Shown piece after piece: positions 56,856 to 64,000 of a stretch of DNA of 64,000 nucleotides (positions within the stretch are counted from its first letter, which is position 1; each line of letters starts with the position of its first letter). The DNA lies in assembly GCF_023573145.1 (NCBI RefSeq), contig NZ_CP097636.1, forward strand, positions 2,542,001-2,606,000, written 5' to 3'. The notes beneath the pieces are model-generated. The model had not been told where the DNA came from. It made no database searches and saw nothing but the letters and a program-made list of their open reading frames with translations. The translations under genes and the position numbers were made by a program. The DNA comes from Aquincola tertiaricarbonis (GTDB lineage Bacteria; Pseudomonadota; Gammaproteobacteria; Burkholderiales; Burkholderiaceae_C).

Positions 56856-57854
56856 ATGAGCCACACCCTCACACGCCGCCGACTCGTCGTCGGCACCGGT
56901 GCCGCCGCCCTGGCCGCGGCACTGCCGGCCCGCGCGGCCGACCCGGTGAAGCTGAAGCTGGCCCACTCGGGCCAGGAAGCCGAGACCCAGCACCGCGCCG
57001 CGGTGGAATTCGCGCGCCTGGTGAAGGAGCGCACCCAGGGCAGCGTGCTGGTGACGGTGTACGCCGCCAGCGCGCTGGGCAACGACAACTCGGCCATCTC
57101 CGGCATGCGCGGCGGCACCATCGACATGGTGCTGTCGGGCAACCCGTACTACAGCGGCATCGTGCCGCGGCTGAACGTGCTCGACCTGCCCTACCTGTTC
57201 GACAGCGCCGACCATGCCTACAAGGTGCTGGACGGCGCGGTGGGCCAGGCCCTGCTGGACGAGATGGGCGCCCATGGCATGAAGGGCCTGTCCTTCCTGG
57301 AGGTGGGCTTCCGCAACCTCAGCAACGCGCGGCGCGCGGTGCGCACGCCCGACGACGTCAAGGGCCTGAAGCTGCGCACCACGCCCAACCCGGCGCACCT
57401 GCAGGCCTTCCGGCTGCTGGGCGCCAACCCGATGCCGATGCCGGTGGCCGAGGTGTACCCCGCGCTGGAAAGCCGGGCCATCGACGGCCAGGAGAACTCG
57501 GTCTCCATCATCCGCAATGCCAAGTTCTACGAGGTGCAGAAGCACCTGTCGATCACCCGGCACGCCTACACCGCCGAGCCGCTGGTGATGAACAAGAAGC
57601 GCTTCGACGGCCTGGCGCCCGCGCAACAGCAGGCGATGGTGGAAGCGGCCCGCCTGGCCGCCACCTTCCACCGCGAGCTGAACCGCCGCGGCGAAGCCGA
57701 GGACATCGCCTACCTCAAGGCCAACGGCATGCAGGTGGAAGAGAAGGTGGACGCAGCCCCGTTCCGCCGCGTGGTGGCCGAACCGGTGCGGCAGGCCTTC
57801 GCGGAAAAGCACGGCACGCAGCTGCTGGATGACATCGACAAGGTGCGCGCATGA
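56856..57854 (+). CDS. TRAP transporter binding protein (DctP type), copy 3
   Basis: A 332-residue receptor similar to copy 1. The N-terminus TRRRLVVGTGAAALAAALPARA has twin-arginine character. The ligand-binding region is DDVKGLKLRTTPNPAHLQAF. It may give the shared DctQM permease a second specificity. Its last codons overlap the aldehyde dehydrogenase start (ATGA). Confidence 0.92.
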   Translation: MSHTLTRRRLVVGTGAAALAAALPARAADPVKLKLAHSGQEAETQHRAAVEFARLVKERTQGSVLVTVYAASALGNDNSAISGMRGGTIDMVLSGNPYYSGIVPRLNVLDLPYLFDSADHAYKVLDGAVGQALLDEMGAHGMKGLSFLEVGFRNLSNARRAVRTPDDVKGLKLRTTPNPAHLQAFRLLGANPMPMPVAEVYPALESRAIDGQENSVSIIRNAKFYEVQKHLSITRHAYTAEPLVMNKKRFDGLAPAQQQAMVEAARLAATFHRELNRRGEAEDIAYLKANGMQVEEKVDAAPFRRVVAEPVRQAFAEKHGTQLLDDIDKVRA

Positions 57855-59293
57855 CCCACGACCTGTACATCGGCGGCGCCTGGGTGCCCGGCCGCGAAAC
57901 GCGACCCAACATCAATCCCTCGGACACCCGCGACAGCGTGGGCGACTATGCGCAGGCCTCGGCCGCGCAGGCCCGCGAGGCGATTGCCGCGGCCGAAGCG
58001 GCCTTTCCGGCCTGGAGCCTGTCGACGCCGCAGCAGCGCTTCGACGTGCTCGACGCCGTGGGCACCGAGCTGCTGGCCCGCAAGGCCGAGCTGGGCGACC
58101 TGCTGGCCCGCGAAGAAGGCAAGACCCTGCCCGAAGCCATTGGCGAAGTGGCACGGGCGGGCGCCATCTTCAAGTTCTTCGCCGGTGAGGCGCTGCGCCC
58201 GGGCGGTGAGGTGATGCCCTCGGTGCGGCCCGGCATCGGCGTCGAGATCACGCGCGAGCCGCTGGGCATCATCGGCCTCATCACACCGTGGAACTTCCCG
58301 ATCGCCATCCCGGCCTGGAAGATCGCGCCCGCGCTGGCGCACGGCAACTGCGTGGTCTTCAAGCCGGCCGACCTGGTGCCGGGCTCGGCCTGGGCGCTGG
58401 CCGAGATCCTGTCGCGCAGCGGCCTGCCGGCCGGCGTGTTCAACCTGGTGATGGGCCGTGGCGCCGAAGTGGGCCAAGTGCTGCTGGAAGACCCGCGCAT
58501 CGCGGGCATCAGCTTCACCGGCTCGGTGGCCACCGGCCAGCGCGTGGCCCAGGCGGGCGTGTCGCGCGGCGCCAAGGTGCAGCTGGAGATGGGCGGCAAG
58601 AACCCCTTCGTGGTGCTGGACGACGCCGACCTGAACGTGGCGGTGGCGGCCGCCGTCAACAGCGGCTTCTTCTCGACCGGCCAGCGCTGCACCGCGTCCA
58701 GCCGCGTCATCGTCACCGAGGGCATCCATGACCGCTTCGTCGCGGCGATGGCCGAGCGCATGGACACGCTGAAGGTGGACGACGCCCGCAAGCCCGGCAC
58801 CGACATCGGCCCGGTGGTGGACGACAAGCAACTGGCCCAGGACCGCGAGTACATCAACATCGCCCGCCAGGAAGGCGCCCGCCTGGTGGCAGGCGGCGAG
58901 GCCCAGCCCACCAGCAGCGATGGCGCGCCCGGCTTCTACCTGCGGCCCGCCCTGTTCGCCGACACCACGGCCGACATGCGCATCAACCGCGAAGAGGTGT
59001 TCGGCCCCGTGGTCAGCGTCATCCGCGCCAAGGACTATGAAGAAGCGCTGGCCCTGGCCAACGACACGCCCTTCGGCCTGGCCTCGGGCATCGCCACCAC
59101 CAGCCTGAAACACGCCACGCACTTCAAGCGGCATGCGCAGGCCGGCATGGTGATGGTGAACCTGCCCACCGCGGGCGTGGACTACCACGTGCCCTTCGGC
59201 GGCCGCAAGAGCAGTAGCTACGGCCCGCGGGAGCAGGGCCGCTACGCGGCGGAGTTCTATACGACGGTGAAGACGGCTTATACGCAGGCGTGA
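57851..59293 (+). CDS. Aldehyde dehydrogenase (2-oxoglutarate semialdehyde type)
   Basis: A 480-residue NAD(P)-dependent aldehyde dehydrogenase. TPWNFPIAIPAWKIAPAL, FTGSVATGQRV, the catalytic Glu in LEMGGKNPFVVLDDADL and the catalytic Cys in FSTGQRCTASSRV are all present. Similarity and context favour 2-oxoglutarate semialdehyde dehydrogenase, the last step of Weimberg-type pathways, giving 2-oxoglutarate. Last gene before a strong terminator. Confidence 0.9.
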   Translation: MTHDLYIGGAWVPGRETRPNINPSDTRDSVGDYAQASAAQAREAIAAAEAAFPAWSLSTPQQRFDVLDAVGTELLARKAELGDLLAREEGKTLPEAIGEVARAGAIFKFFAGEALRPGGEVMPSVRPGIGVEITREPLGIIGLITPWNFPIAIPAWKIAPALAHGNCVVFKPADLVPGSAWALAEILSRSGLPAGVFNLVMGRGAEVGQVLLEDPRIAGISFTGSVATGQRVAQAGVSRGAKVQLEMGGKNPFVVLDDADLNVAVAAAVNSGFFSTGQRCTASSRVIVTEGIHDRFVAAMAERMDTLKVDDARKPGTDIGPVVDDKQLAQDREYINIARQEGARLVAGGEAQPTSSDGAPGFYLRPALFADTTADMRINREEVFGPVVSVIRAKDYEEALALANDTPFGLASGIATTSLKHATHFKRHAQAGMVMVNLPTAGVDYHVPFGGRKSSSYGPREQGRYAAEFYTTVKTAYTQA

Positions 59294-59359
59294 GCTTGCG
59301 TGCGGGCGATGGAAGCCCGCGACCGCCGCCTTCAGCTGGCGGTGCCGCGGGCAAGAAAA

Positions 59360-59387
59360 AAGCACCTGGCGTTTCCGCGAGGTGCTT
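59360..59387. terminator. Bidirectional rho-independent terminator
   Basis: Perfect arms AAGCACCT and AGGTGCTT enclose an inner GCG/CGC stem. On the plus strand the hairpin is followed by TTTTTT (59392-59397) and ends the catabolic run; on the minus strand it is followed by a T-run (59355-59361) and ends tRNA-Val. It serves both strands. Confidence 0.9.
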
Positions 59388-59396
59388 CATCTTTTT

Positions 59397-59471
59397 TGGT
59401 GGGCGGTGCAGGGTTCGAACCTGCGACCCCTGCCGTGTGAAGGCAGTGCTCTACCGCTGAGCTAACCGCCC
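59397..59471 (-). tRNA. tRNA-Val (CAC anticodon)
   Basis: The minus strand folds as a complete tRNA: acceptor stem GGGCGGT/ACCGCCC, D-arm with AGCTCAGCGGTAGAGC, anticodon stem CTGCC/GGCAG with loop TTCACAC giving anticodon CAC, and T-arm GCAGGTTCGAACCCTGC. The discriminator is A and CCA is encoded. It reads GTG, a common Val codon in this GC-rich genome. It lies downstream of dnaQ with its own promoter-like sequence. Confidence 0.97.
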
Positions 59472-59519
59472 GGAAACCTGCGGTGTTTGTTGTTCTTCTC
59501 GTGTTCCGGCAAGCCTCGC

Positions 59520-59547
59520 AGTATGCCACAGGCTACGCGGATTGCAA
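59520..59547 (-). promoter_or_regulatory. Promoter of tRNA-Val
   Basis: On the minus strand TTGCAA (59542-59547) and CATACT (59520-59525) are 16 bases apart. Initiation near 59513 would give a leader of about 40 bases before the tRNA. The -35 box lies inside the end of dnaQ. Confidence 0.55.
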
Positions 59548-60240
59548 CTGTCTCCACAAAGTTTTTTGTCCACTGGCCTTGTCCAGCTCGGCCAGCACCC
59601 CTTCGTGGGCCTGCAGCTCCTCGGGCGTGGGCTCCAGCACCACCAGTTGGAAGGTGCTGAAGTCGATCGGGGCCGCCGCCAGCTCGCCGCTGCCTTCGCT
59701 GCCCACGTCGATCACCAGGCTCTCCTGGCCGCGGGTCATGTTGATGTAGACCTCGGCCAGCAGGCCGGCGTCCAGCAGCGCGCCGTGCAGCGTGCGGTTG
59801 CTGTTGTCCACCTCCAGCCGCTTGCACAGGCTGTCGAGCGAGTTGCTCTTGCCCGGGAACAGGTCGCGGGCCATCAGCAGCGAGTCGGTGATGCGGCCCA
59901 CATGCTCGGCAAAGCGCGGGCGGCCCAGGCGGCGCAGCTCTTCGTTCAGGAAGCCGACGTCGAAGGCCGCGTTGTGGATCACGATCTCGGCGCCGGCCAG
60001 GTAGTCCATCAGCTCGTCGGCGATGGCGGCGAACAGCGGCTTGTCGGCCAGGAACTCATCGGTCAGGCCGTGGATCTTGACGGCGTCTTCCGAGTTCTTG
60101 CGCTCCGGGTTCAGGTAGAAGTGCTTGTTGTTGCCGGTCAGCCGCCGGTTCACCATTTCCACACAGCCGATTTCGATGACGCGGTCGCCGCTCTCCGGGC
60201 TGAGGCCGGTGGTTTCGGTATCAAGGAAGATCTGTCTCAT
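59533..60240 (-). CDS. dnaQ: DNA polymerase III epsilon subunit (3'-5' exonuclease)
   Basis: Proofreading subunit of the replicase, 235 residues. Exo I is IFLDTETTG (D7, E9), Exo II is [16 protein letters not shown] and Exo III is [14 protein letters not shown] with the catalytic His and Asp. The C-terminal tail ([21 protein letters not shown]) would bind the alpha subunit. Start 60240 overlaps the lgt stop by four bases; the open frame beyond it is inside lgt. Confidence 0.95.
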   Translation of the reverse strand: MRQIFLDTETTGLSPESGDRVIEIGCVEMVNRRLTGNNKHFYLNPERKNSEDAVKIHGLTDEFLADKPLFAAIADELMDYLAGAEIVIHNAAFDVGFLNEELRRLGRPRFAEHVGRITDSLLMARDLFPGKSNSLDSLCKRLEVDNSNRTLHGALLDAGLLAEVYINMTRGQESLVIDVGSEGSGELAAAPIDFSTFQLVVLEPTPEELQAHEGVLAELDKASGQKTLWRQLQSA

Positions 60241-61067
60241 GCCTGGCTCCCGGCCACGCGCGCGGGCTTGCCGTGGTCGCCCGGCCCGGCGCGCCACCAC
60301 AGCAGCACCCCGGCCAGCACCATAGGCACGCACAGCCACTGGCCCATGCTCATGTTCAAGGCCAGCAGCCCAAGGAAGCTGTCCGGCTCACGGAAATACT
60401 CGGCGATGAAGCGGAAAGTGCCGTAGCCCACCAAAAACGCGCCCGACACCCGGCCGGTGGCATGCGGCCTCCGCGCATACACCCACAGCAGGATGAAGAG
60501 CAGCACGCCTTCCAGGCTGAACTGGTAGAGCTGCGAGGGATGGCGCGGGATGTCGCTGCCCGACTGCGGAAACACCATCGCCCAGGGCAGCGAGGGGTCG
60601 GCCGCACGGCCCCACAGCTCGCCGTTGATGAAGTTGCCGATGCGGCCCGAGGCCAGGCCCAGCGGCACGCAGGGCGCGATCAGGTCGGTCACCTCGAAGA
60701 AGGCGCGCTGGCGCCGCCGTGCGAACACCGCCATGGCCACCAGCACGCCCAGCAGGCCGCCGTGGAAGGACATGCCGCCCTTCCACAGCATCAGCATTTC
60801 CAGCGGGTTGCTGAGGTAGTAACCCGGCTTGTAGAACAGCGAGTAGCCCAGCCGCCCGCCGACGATGACGCCGACCACGCCGAAGAACAGCAGGTCTTCC
60901 ACGTCGCGGCGGGTCCAGCCGCGCTGGGCGTAGTACGGCTGGCGCGTGCGCAGCGTGGCCAGCCAGAGGAACAGGCCGAAGGCCACCAGGTAGGTCAGGC
61001 CGTACCAGTGGATGGCCAGCGGCCCCAGGCGCAGCGCGATCGGATCGAATTGCGGGTGGACGAGCAT
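60237..61067 (-). CDS. lgt: Prolipoprotein diacylglyceryl transferase
   Basis: Attaches diacylglycerol to the lipobox Cys of lipoproteins in the inner membrane. 276 residues, about seven helices. Signatures are [22 protein letters not shown] and [14 protein letters not shown] with the essential Arg and Asn. ATG 61067 is preferred over TTG 61076; AGGAG lies nine bases before the ATG. It follows the LysR gene closely. Confidence 0.95.
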   Translation of the reverse strand: MLVHPQFDPIALRLGPLAIHWYGLTYLVAFGLFLWLATLRTRQPYYAQRGWTRRDVEDLLFFGVVGVIVGGRLGYSLFYKPGYYLSNPLEMLMLWKGGMSFHGGLLGVLVAMAVFARRRQRAFFEVTDLIAPCVPLGLASGRIGNFINGELWGRAADPSLPWAMVFPQSGSDIPRHPSQLYQFSLEGVLLFILLWVYARRPHATGRVSGAFLVGYGTFRFIAEYFREPDSFLGLLALNMSMGQWLCVPMVLAGVLLWWRAGPGDHGKPARVAGSQA

Positions 61068-61072
61068 CCGGG

Positions 61073-62005
61073 TCAACTCCTGTCAGTGGGCGGCGATTGT
61101 CGCCGCGCCGGCAAAACCGCCTGCCCGTGGTCAACCACGTGGTCGACGAAGCGCTGCACCACCGGCGGCGCCGGCTCGGGCCACAGCAGGCTGGTCTGCG
61201 CCGCCAGCTGCACGCCCTGCACCGCCCGGTACACCACGCCGGGCCGCTGCAGCTGCACCAGGCTCTGCGGCACCCAGGCCACGCCCATGCCGCCGCTTAC
61301 CAGGTTGACGATGGTCTGCATCTGGATCGCTTCCTGCGCGATGCGCGGCGTGAAGCCGGCGCCGCGGTAGGCGGCCACCACGGCGTCGAACAGCGATGGC
61401 GTGATCTGCCGCGGGAAGATGACCAGCGGCTCGGCCGCCGCCTCGGCAAATCGCAGCGTGCGCCGCGTGGCCAGCGGGTGCGTGGCCGGCAGCACCAGCT
61501 GCATCGGCTCCGTCAGCACGGTGCGCGCGCCGAAGCCCGGCGGCGCTGCGTCAGGCGCATGCAGCACGAAGCCGGCGTCGATCTCCTCGGCCGCAAACGC
61601 CGCCAGCTGCACGTCCAGCGTGGCCTCGCGCAGCTGCACGTCCACCTCGGGATGGGCCTGGCGGAAGCCGCGCAGCCAGTCGGGCAGCGGCCCGTAGGCA
61701 ATGCTGGACACAAACGCCAGCCGCAGCAGGCCCGAGCGCCCGGCCGCTGCGGCACGCACCGCCGCCGGCAGCGCATCGGCCGCGCGCAACAGGCGCCGCG
61801 CCTGCTCCAGCAGCGCTTCGCCGGCCGGCGTCAGCGCCACCGAGCGCTTGCTGCGCAGGAACAGCGCCACCTCCAGCTCACGCTCCAGGCCCTGCACCGC
61901 CTGTGTCAGCGGTGGCTGCGTCATGTGCAGGCGGCGGGCCGCGCGGCCGAAGTGCAGCTCCTCGGCCACGGCCACGAACTGCCGCAGCGGGCGCAGGTCG
62001 ATCAT
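61073..62005 (-). CDS. LysR-family regulator divergent from ilvD
   Basis: A 310-residue LysR regulator. The helix-turn-helix is [25 protein letters not shown], followed by an effector domain ([41 protein letters not shown]) of the type that binds small carboxylates. The divergent position suggests control of ilvD, a common arrangement in betaproteobacteria. The 104-base gap contains TCG-N9-CGA at 62015-62029, a possible binding site. Confidence 0.88.
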   Translation of the reverse strand: MIDLRPLRQFVAVAEELHFGRAARRLHMTQPPLTQAVQGLERELEVALFLRSKRSVALTPAGEALLEQARRLLRAADALPAAVRAAAAGRSGLLRLAFVSSIAYGPLPDWLRGFRQAHPEVDVQLREATLDVQLAAFAAEEIDAGFVLHAPDAAPPGFGARTVLTEPMQLVLPATHPLATRRTLRFAEAAAEPLVIFPRQITPSLFDAVVAAYRGAGFTPRIAQEAIQMQTIVNLVSGGMGVAWVPQSLVQLQRPGVVYRAVQGVQLAAQTSLLWPEPAPPVVQRFVDHVVDHGQAVLPARRQSPPTDRS

Positions 62006-62109
62006 CGATATGCCTCGTGAATCAATCGAAGGCGACAAATATATTGGACGCTCGTAAACCAGCTCCTGGATACTGCCGGCCCAGCCCAATCGCCAGGAGA
62101 CCCGCTGCC

Positions 62110-63789
62110 ATGAGCTTCAACCGCCGTTCCAAGAACATCACCGAGGGCGTGGCCCGGGCGCCCAACCGCTCGATGTACTACGCGCTGGGCTACCAGGAGA
62201 GCGACTTCTCCAAGCCGATGATCGGCGTGGCCAACGGCCACTCCACCATCACGCCGTGCAACTCGGGCCTTCAGCGGCTGGCCGATGCGGCGGTGGAAGG
62301 CATCAAGGCGGCGGGCGCCAATCCGCAGATCTTCGGCACGCCCACCATCAGCGACGGCATGGCCATGGGCACCGAAGGCATGAAGTACAGCCTGGTCAGC
62401 CGCGAGGTGATCTCCGACTGCGTCGAGACCTGCGTCGGCGGCCAGTGGATGGACGGCGTGCTGGTGATCGGCGGCTGCGACAAGAACATGCCCGGCGGCA
62501 TGATGGGCATGCTGCGCGCCAACGTGCCCGCCATCTACGTGTACGGCGGCACCATCCTGCCGGGCAAGTACAAGGGGCAGGACCTCAACATCGTCAGCGT
62601 GTTCGAGGCGGTCGGCCAGTTCAGCGCCGGCAAGATGGCCGAGGAAGACTTCTGTGAGATCGAGAAGCGCGCCATCCCCGGCAGCGGCAGCTGCGGCGGC
62701 ATGTACACCGCCAACACCATGAGCTCGGCCTTCGAGGCGCTGGGCATGAGCCTGCCCTACGCCAGCACCCAGGCCAACGTGGAAGACGAGATCCTCGACA
62801 CCACCCGCCGCGCCGCCGCCGCGGTGGTGGAAGCGGTCAAGAAGGACCTGAAGCCGCGCGACATCGTCACCAAGAAGGCGATCGAGAACGCGGTGGCCGT
62901 GATCATGGCCACCGGCGGCTCCACCAATGCGGTGCTGCACTTCCTGGCCATCGCCCATGCGGCCGAGGTCGACTGGACCATCGACGACTTCGAGCGCGTG
63001 CGCCGCAAGGTGCCGGTGCTGTGCGACCTGAAGCCCAGCGGCCAGTTCCTGGCCATCGACCTGCACCATGCCGGTGGCATTCCGCAGGTGATGAAGGAGC
63101 TGCTGGACCACGGCCTGCTGCATGGCGACTGCATGACCATCACCGGCAAGACGGTGGCCGAGAACCTGGCCGACGTGCCGGCGCTGAAGCCCGACAACAA
63201 GGTGATCCGCCAGGTCGGCAACGCGCTGTATGCCGAAGGCCACCTCGCCATCCTGAAGGGCAACCTGTCGCCCGAGGGCTGCGTGGCCAAGATCACCGGC
63301 CTGAAGAACCCGGTGATTACCGGCCCGGCCCGCGTGTTCGACGACGAGCAGTCGGCCCTGGCCGCCATCATGGCGGGCCAGATCAAGGCCGGCGACGTGA
63401 TGGTGCTGCGCTACCTGGGCCCCAAGGGCGGCCCCGGCATGCCAGAGATGCTGGCGCCCACCGGCGCACTGATCGGCCAGGGCCTGGGCGAATCGGTCGG
63501 CCTGATCACCGACGGCCGCTTCTCGGGCGGCACCTGGGGCATGGTGGTGGGCCACGTGGCGCCCGAAGCCTATGAAGGCGGCACCATCGCGCTGGTGCAG
63601 GAAGGCGACTCGATCACCATCGACGCTCACCAGCTGCTGCTGAACCTGAACGTGCCGGACGAAGAAATCGCCCGCCGCCGCGCGCAGTGGAAGCAGCCGG
63701 CGCCGCGCTACACCCGTGGTGTGCTGGCCAAGTTCGCAAAGAACGCCGCCAGCGCCAGCGCCGGTGCGGTGCTGGACAAGTTCGACTGA
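62110..63789 (+). CDS. ilvD: Dihydroxy-acid dehydratase
   Basis: Fe-S enzyme of valine, isoleucine and pantothenate synthesis, 559 residues. [27 protein letters not shown], the cluster Cys residues in [12 protein letters not shown] (near 123) and [14 protein letters not shown] (near 195), and [23 protein letters not shown] are hallmarks of true IlvD rather than a sugar-acid dehydratase. AGGAGA precedes the ATG by about ten bases. The frame is open upstream, but those residues are not part of the family. Confidence 0.96.
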   Translation: MSFNRRSKNITEGVARAPNRSMYYALGYQESDFSKPMIGVANGHSTITPCNSGLQRLADAAVEGIKAAGANPQIFGTPTISDGMAMGTEGMKYSLVSREVISDCVETCVGGQWMDGVLVIGGCDKNMPGGMMGMLRANVPAIYVYGGTILPGKYKGQDLNIVSVFEAVGQFSAGKMAEEDFCEIEKRAIPGSGSCGGMYTANTMSSAFEALGMSLPYASTQANVEDEILDTTRRAAAAVVEAVKKDLKPRDIVTKKAIENAVAVIMATGGSTNAVLHFLAIAHAAEVDWTIDDFERVRRKVPVLCDLKPSGQFLAIDLHHAGGIPQVMKELLDHGLLHGDCMTITGKTVAENLADVPALKPDNKVIRQVGNALYAEGHLAILKGNLSPEGCVAKITGLKNPVITGPARVFDDEQSALAAIMAGQIKAGDVMVLRYLGPKGGPGMPEMLAPTGALIGQGLGESVGLITDGRFSGGTWGMVVGHVAPEAYEGGTIALVQEGDSITIDAHQLLLNLNVPDEEIARRRAQWKQPAPRYTRGVLAKFAKNAASASAGAVLDKFD

Positions 63790-63802
63790 ACAAGCTGTTC
63801 AG
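63786..63802 (+). repeat. Small inverted repeat over the ilvD stop codon
   Basis: CTGAACA and TGTTCAG are perfect 7-base arms with a three-base loop; the first arm contains the TGA stop. It precedes a longer hairpin. Confidence 0.4.
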
Positions 63803-63810
63803 CACGAAGA

Positions 63811-63838
63811 ACCAACGGGCCCCGCGGGGCTCGTTGGT
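63811..63838. terminator. Strong hairpin between ilvD and the convergent gene
   Basis: ACCAACG/CGTTGGT arms continue inward through GGCCCC/GGGGCT (one G-T pair), giving a stem of about 13 pairs. No T-run follows on either strand. It lies between two convergent genes and probably limits read-through both ways. Confidence 0.6.
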
Positions 63839-63855
63839 CATGCAGGTGCCACGCA

Positions 63856-64000
63856 CTACTTGCGTGGCTTGTGGCGTGTGTCCAGCCCCATGTCCTGCAG
63901 ATGGCGCTCACGCCGCTTGGCCTTCTTGGCTTCCATGCGGTCCATGGCCTTCTTCTGGGTGTAGCCGTACTTGTCGGCCCAGCCCCACCACAGCAGGGCC
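63856..64000 (-). CDS. Conserved-looking small protein, 3' part only
   Basis: An open minus-strand frame enters from the window edge and stops at TAG 63856-63858. The visible C-terminus contains LLWWGWADKYGYTQKKAMD, then a highly basic helix (RMEAKKAKRRERH) and LDTRHKPRK. The hydrophobic-to-basic pattern suggests a small membrane-associated or RNA-binding protein. I do not recognise the family. The start lies beyond the window. Confidence 0.6.
   Translation of the reverse strand, partial: ALLWWGWADKYGYTQKKAMDRMEAKKAKRRERHLQDMGLDTRHKPRK

Noticed and set aside
59332..59529. A 65-residue minus-strand frame over the tRNA
   Set aside because: It contains the AGVAGSNPAPPTK-type string that comes from translating tRNA genes.

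Overview
The window is a 64-kb piece of a high-GC bacterial chromosome. Dense gene packing, many 4-bp ATGA overlaps, Bug-family and TRAP binding proteins, a PEP-CTERM protein and the gene content overall point to the betaproteobacterial order Burkholderiales, probably near Rubrivivax, Leptothrix or Aquincola; the genus is inference. I see no prophage, insertion sequence, CRISPR array or rRNA. No gene-free stretch exceeds 300 bases; the longest four (about 210-250 bases) are described below.

Layout. 1-3059: end of an S58 peptidase gene, rsuA, ribF and a PEP-CTERM protein. 3093-9523: a glucose/mannose-type ABC operon (gtsABCD-like, minus strand) divergent from an OmpR-class two-component system (gltR/gltS-like); the shared intergenic region carries TTAA direct repeats that look like response-regulator boxes. 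9560-13572: a HipA-type kinase-toxin gene, a HipB-like gene, and a large helicase with an apparent N-terminal PD-(D/E)XK nuclease. 13825-19350: diguanylate cyclase plus Crp/Fnr regulator, then a periplasmic binding protein plus a hybrid histidine kinase. 19426-22334: nudC, an amidase, and a ParD/ParE locus whose toxin gene carries a nonsense codon.

22412-31376 is an alpha-glucoside/sucrose utilisation island: amylosucrase (minus), LamB-type porin, a complete ABC importer and a LacI-type regulator. Its divergent control region holds four operator-like dyads with a central CG. 31373-40379 is a signalling block: an output-less Cache protein, a two-pore-domain-style ion channel, two tandem TPR-GGDEF proteins and a Cache-type hybrid kinase. 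40491-45801 (minus) has an orphan ABC ATPase, two RNA-modification genes, a lipoprotein nucleoside hydrolase with a tandem PurR-like operator, a 3-methyladenine glycosylase and a LysR regulator.

45911-59293 is one 13-gene plus-strand run ended by a strong bidirectional terminator. It encodes a Bug binding protein, three DctP proteins but only one DctQM permease, a beta-propeller protein, two lactonase-type amidohydrolases, a PdxA-type dehydrogenase, an enolase-superfamily sugar-acid dehydratase, a DapA-superfamily protein and an aldehyde dehydrogenase. I read it as uptake and non-phosphorylated (Weimberg-like) breakdown of a sugar acid or its lactone to a 2-oxo acid. The end of the window holds tRNA-Val(CAC), dnaQ, lgt, a LysR regulator divergent from ilvD, and a partial unknown gene.
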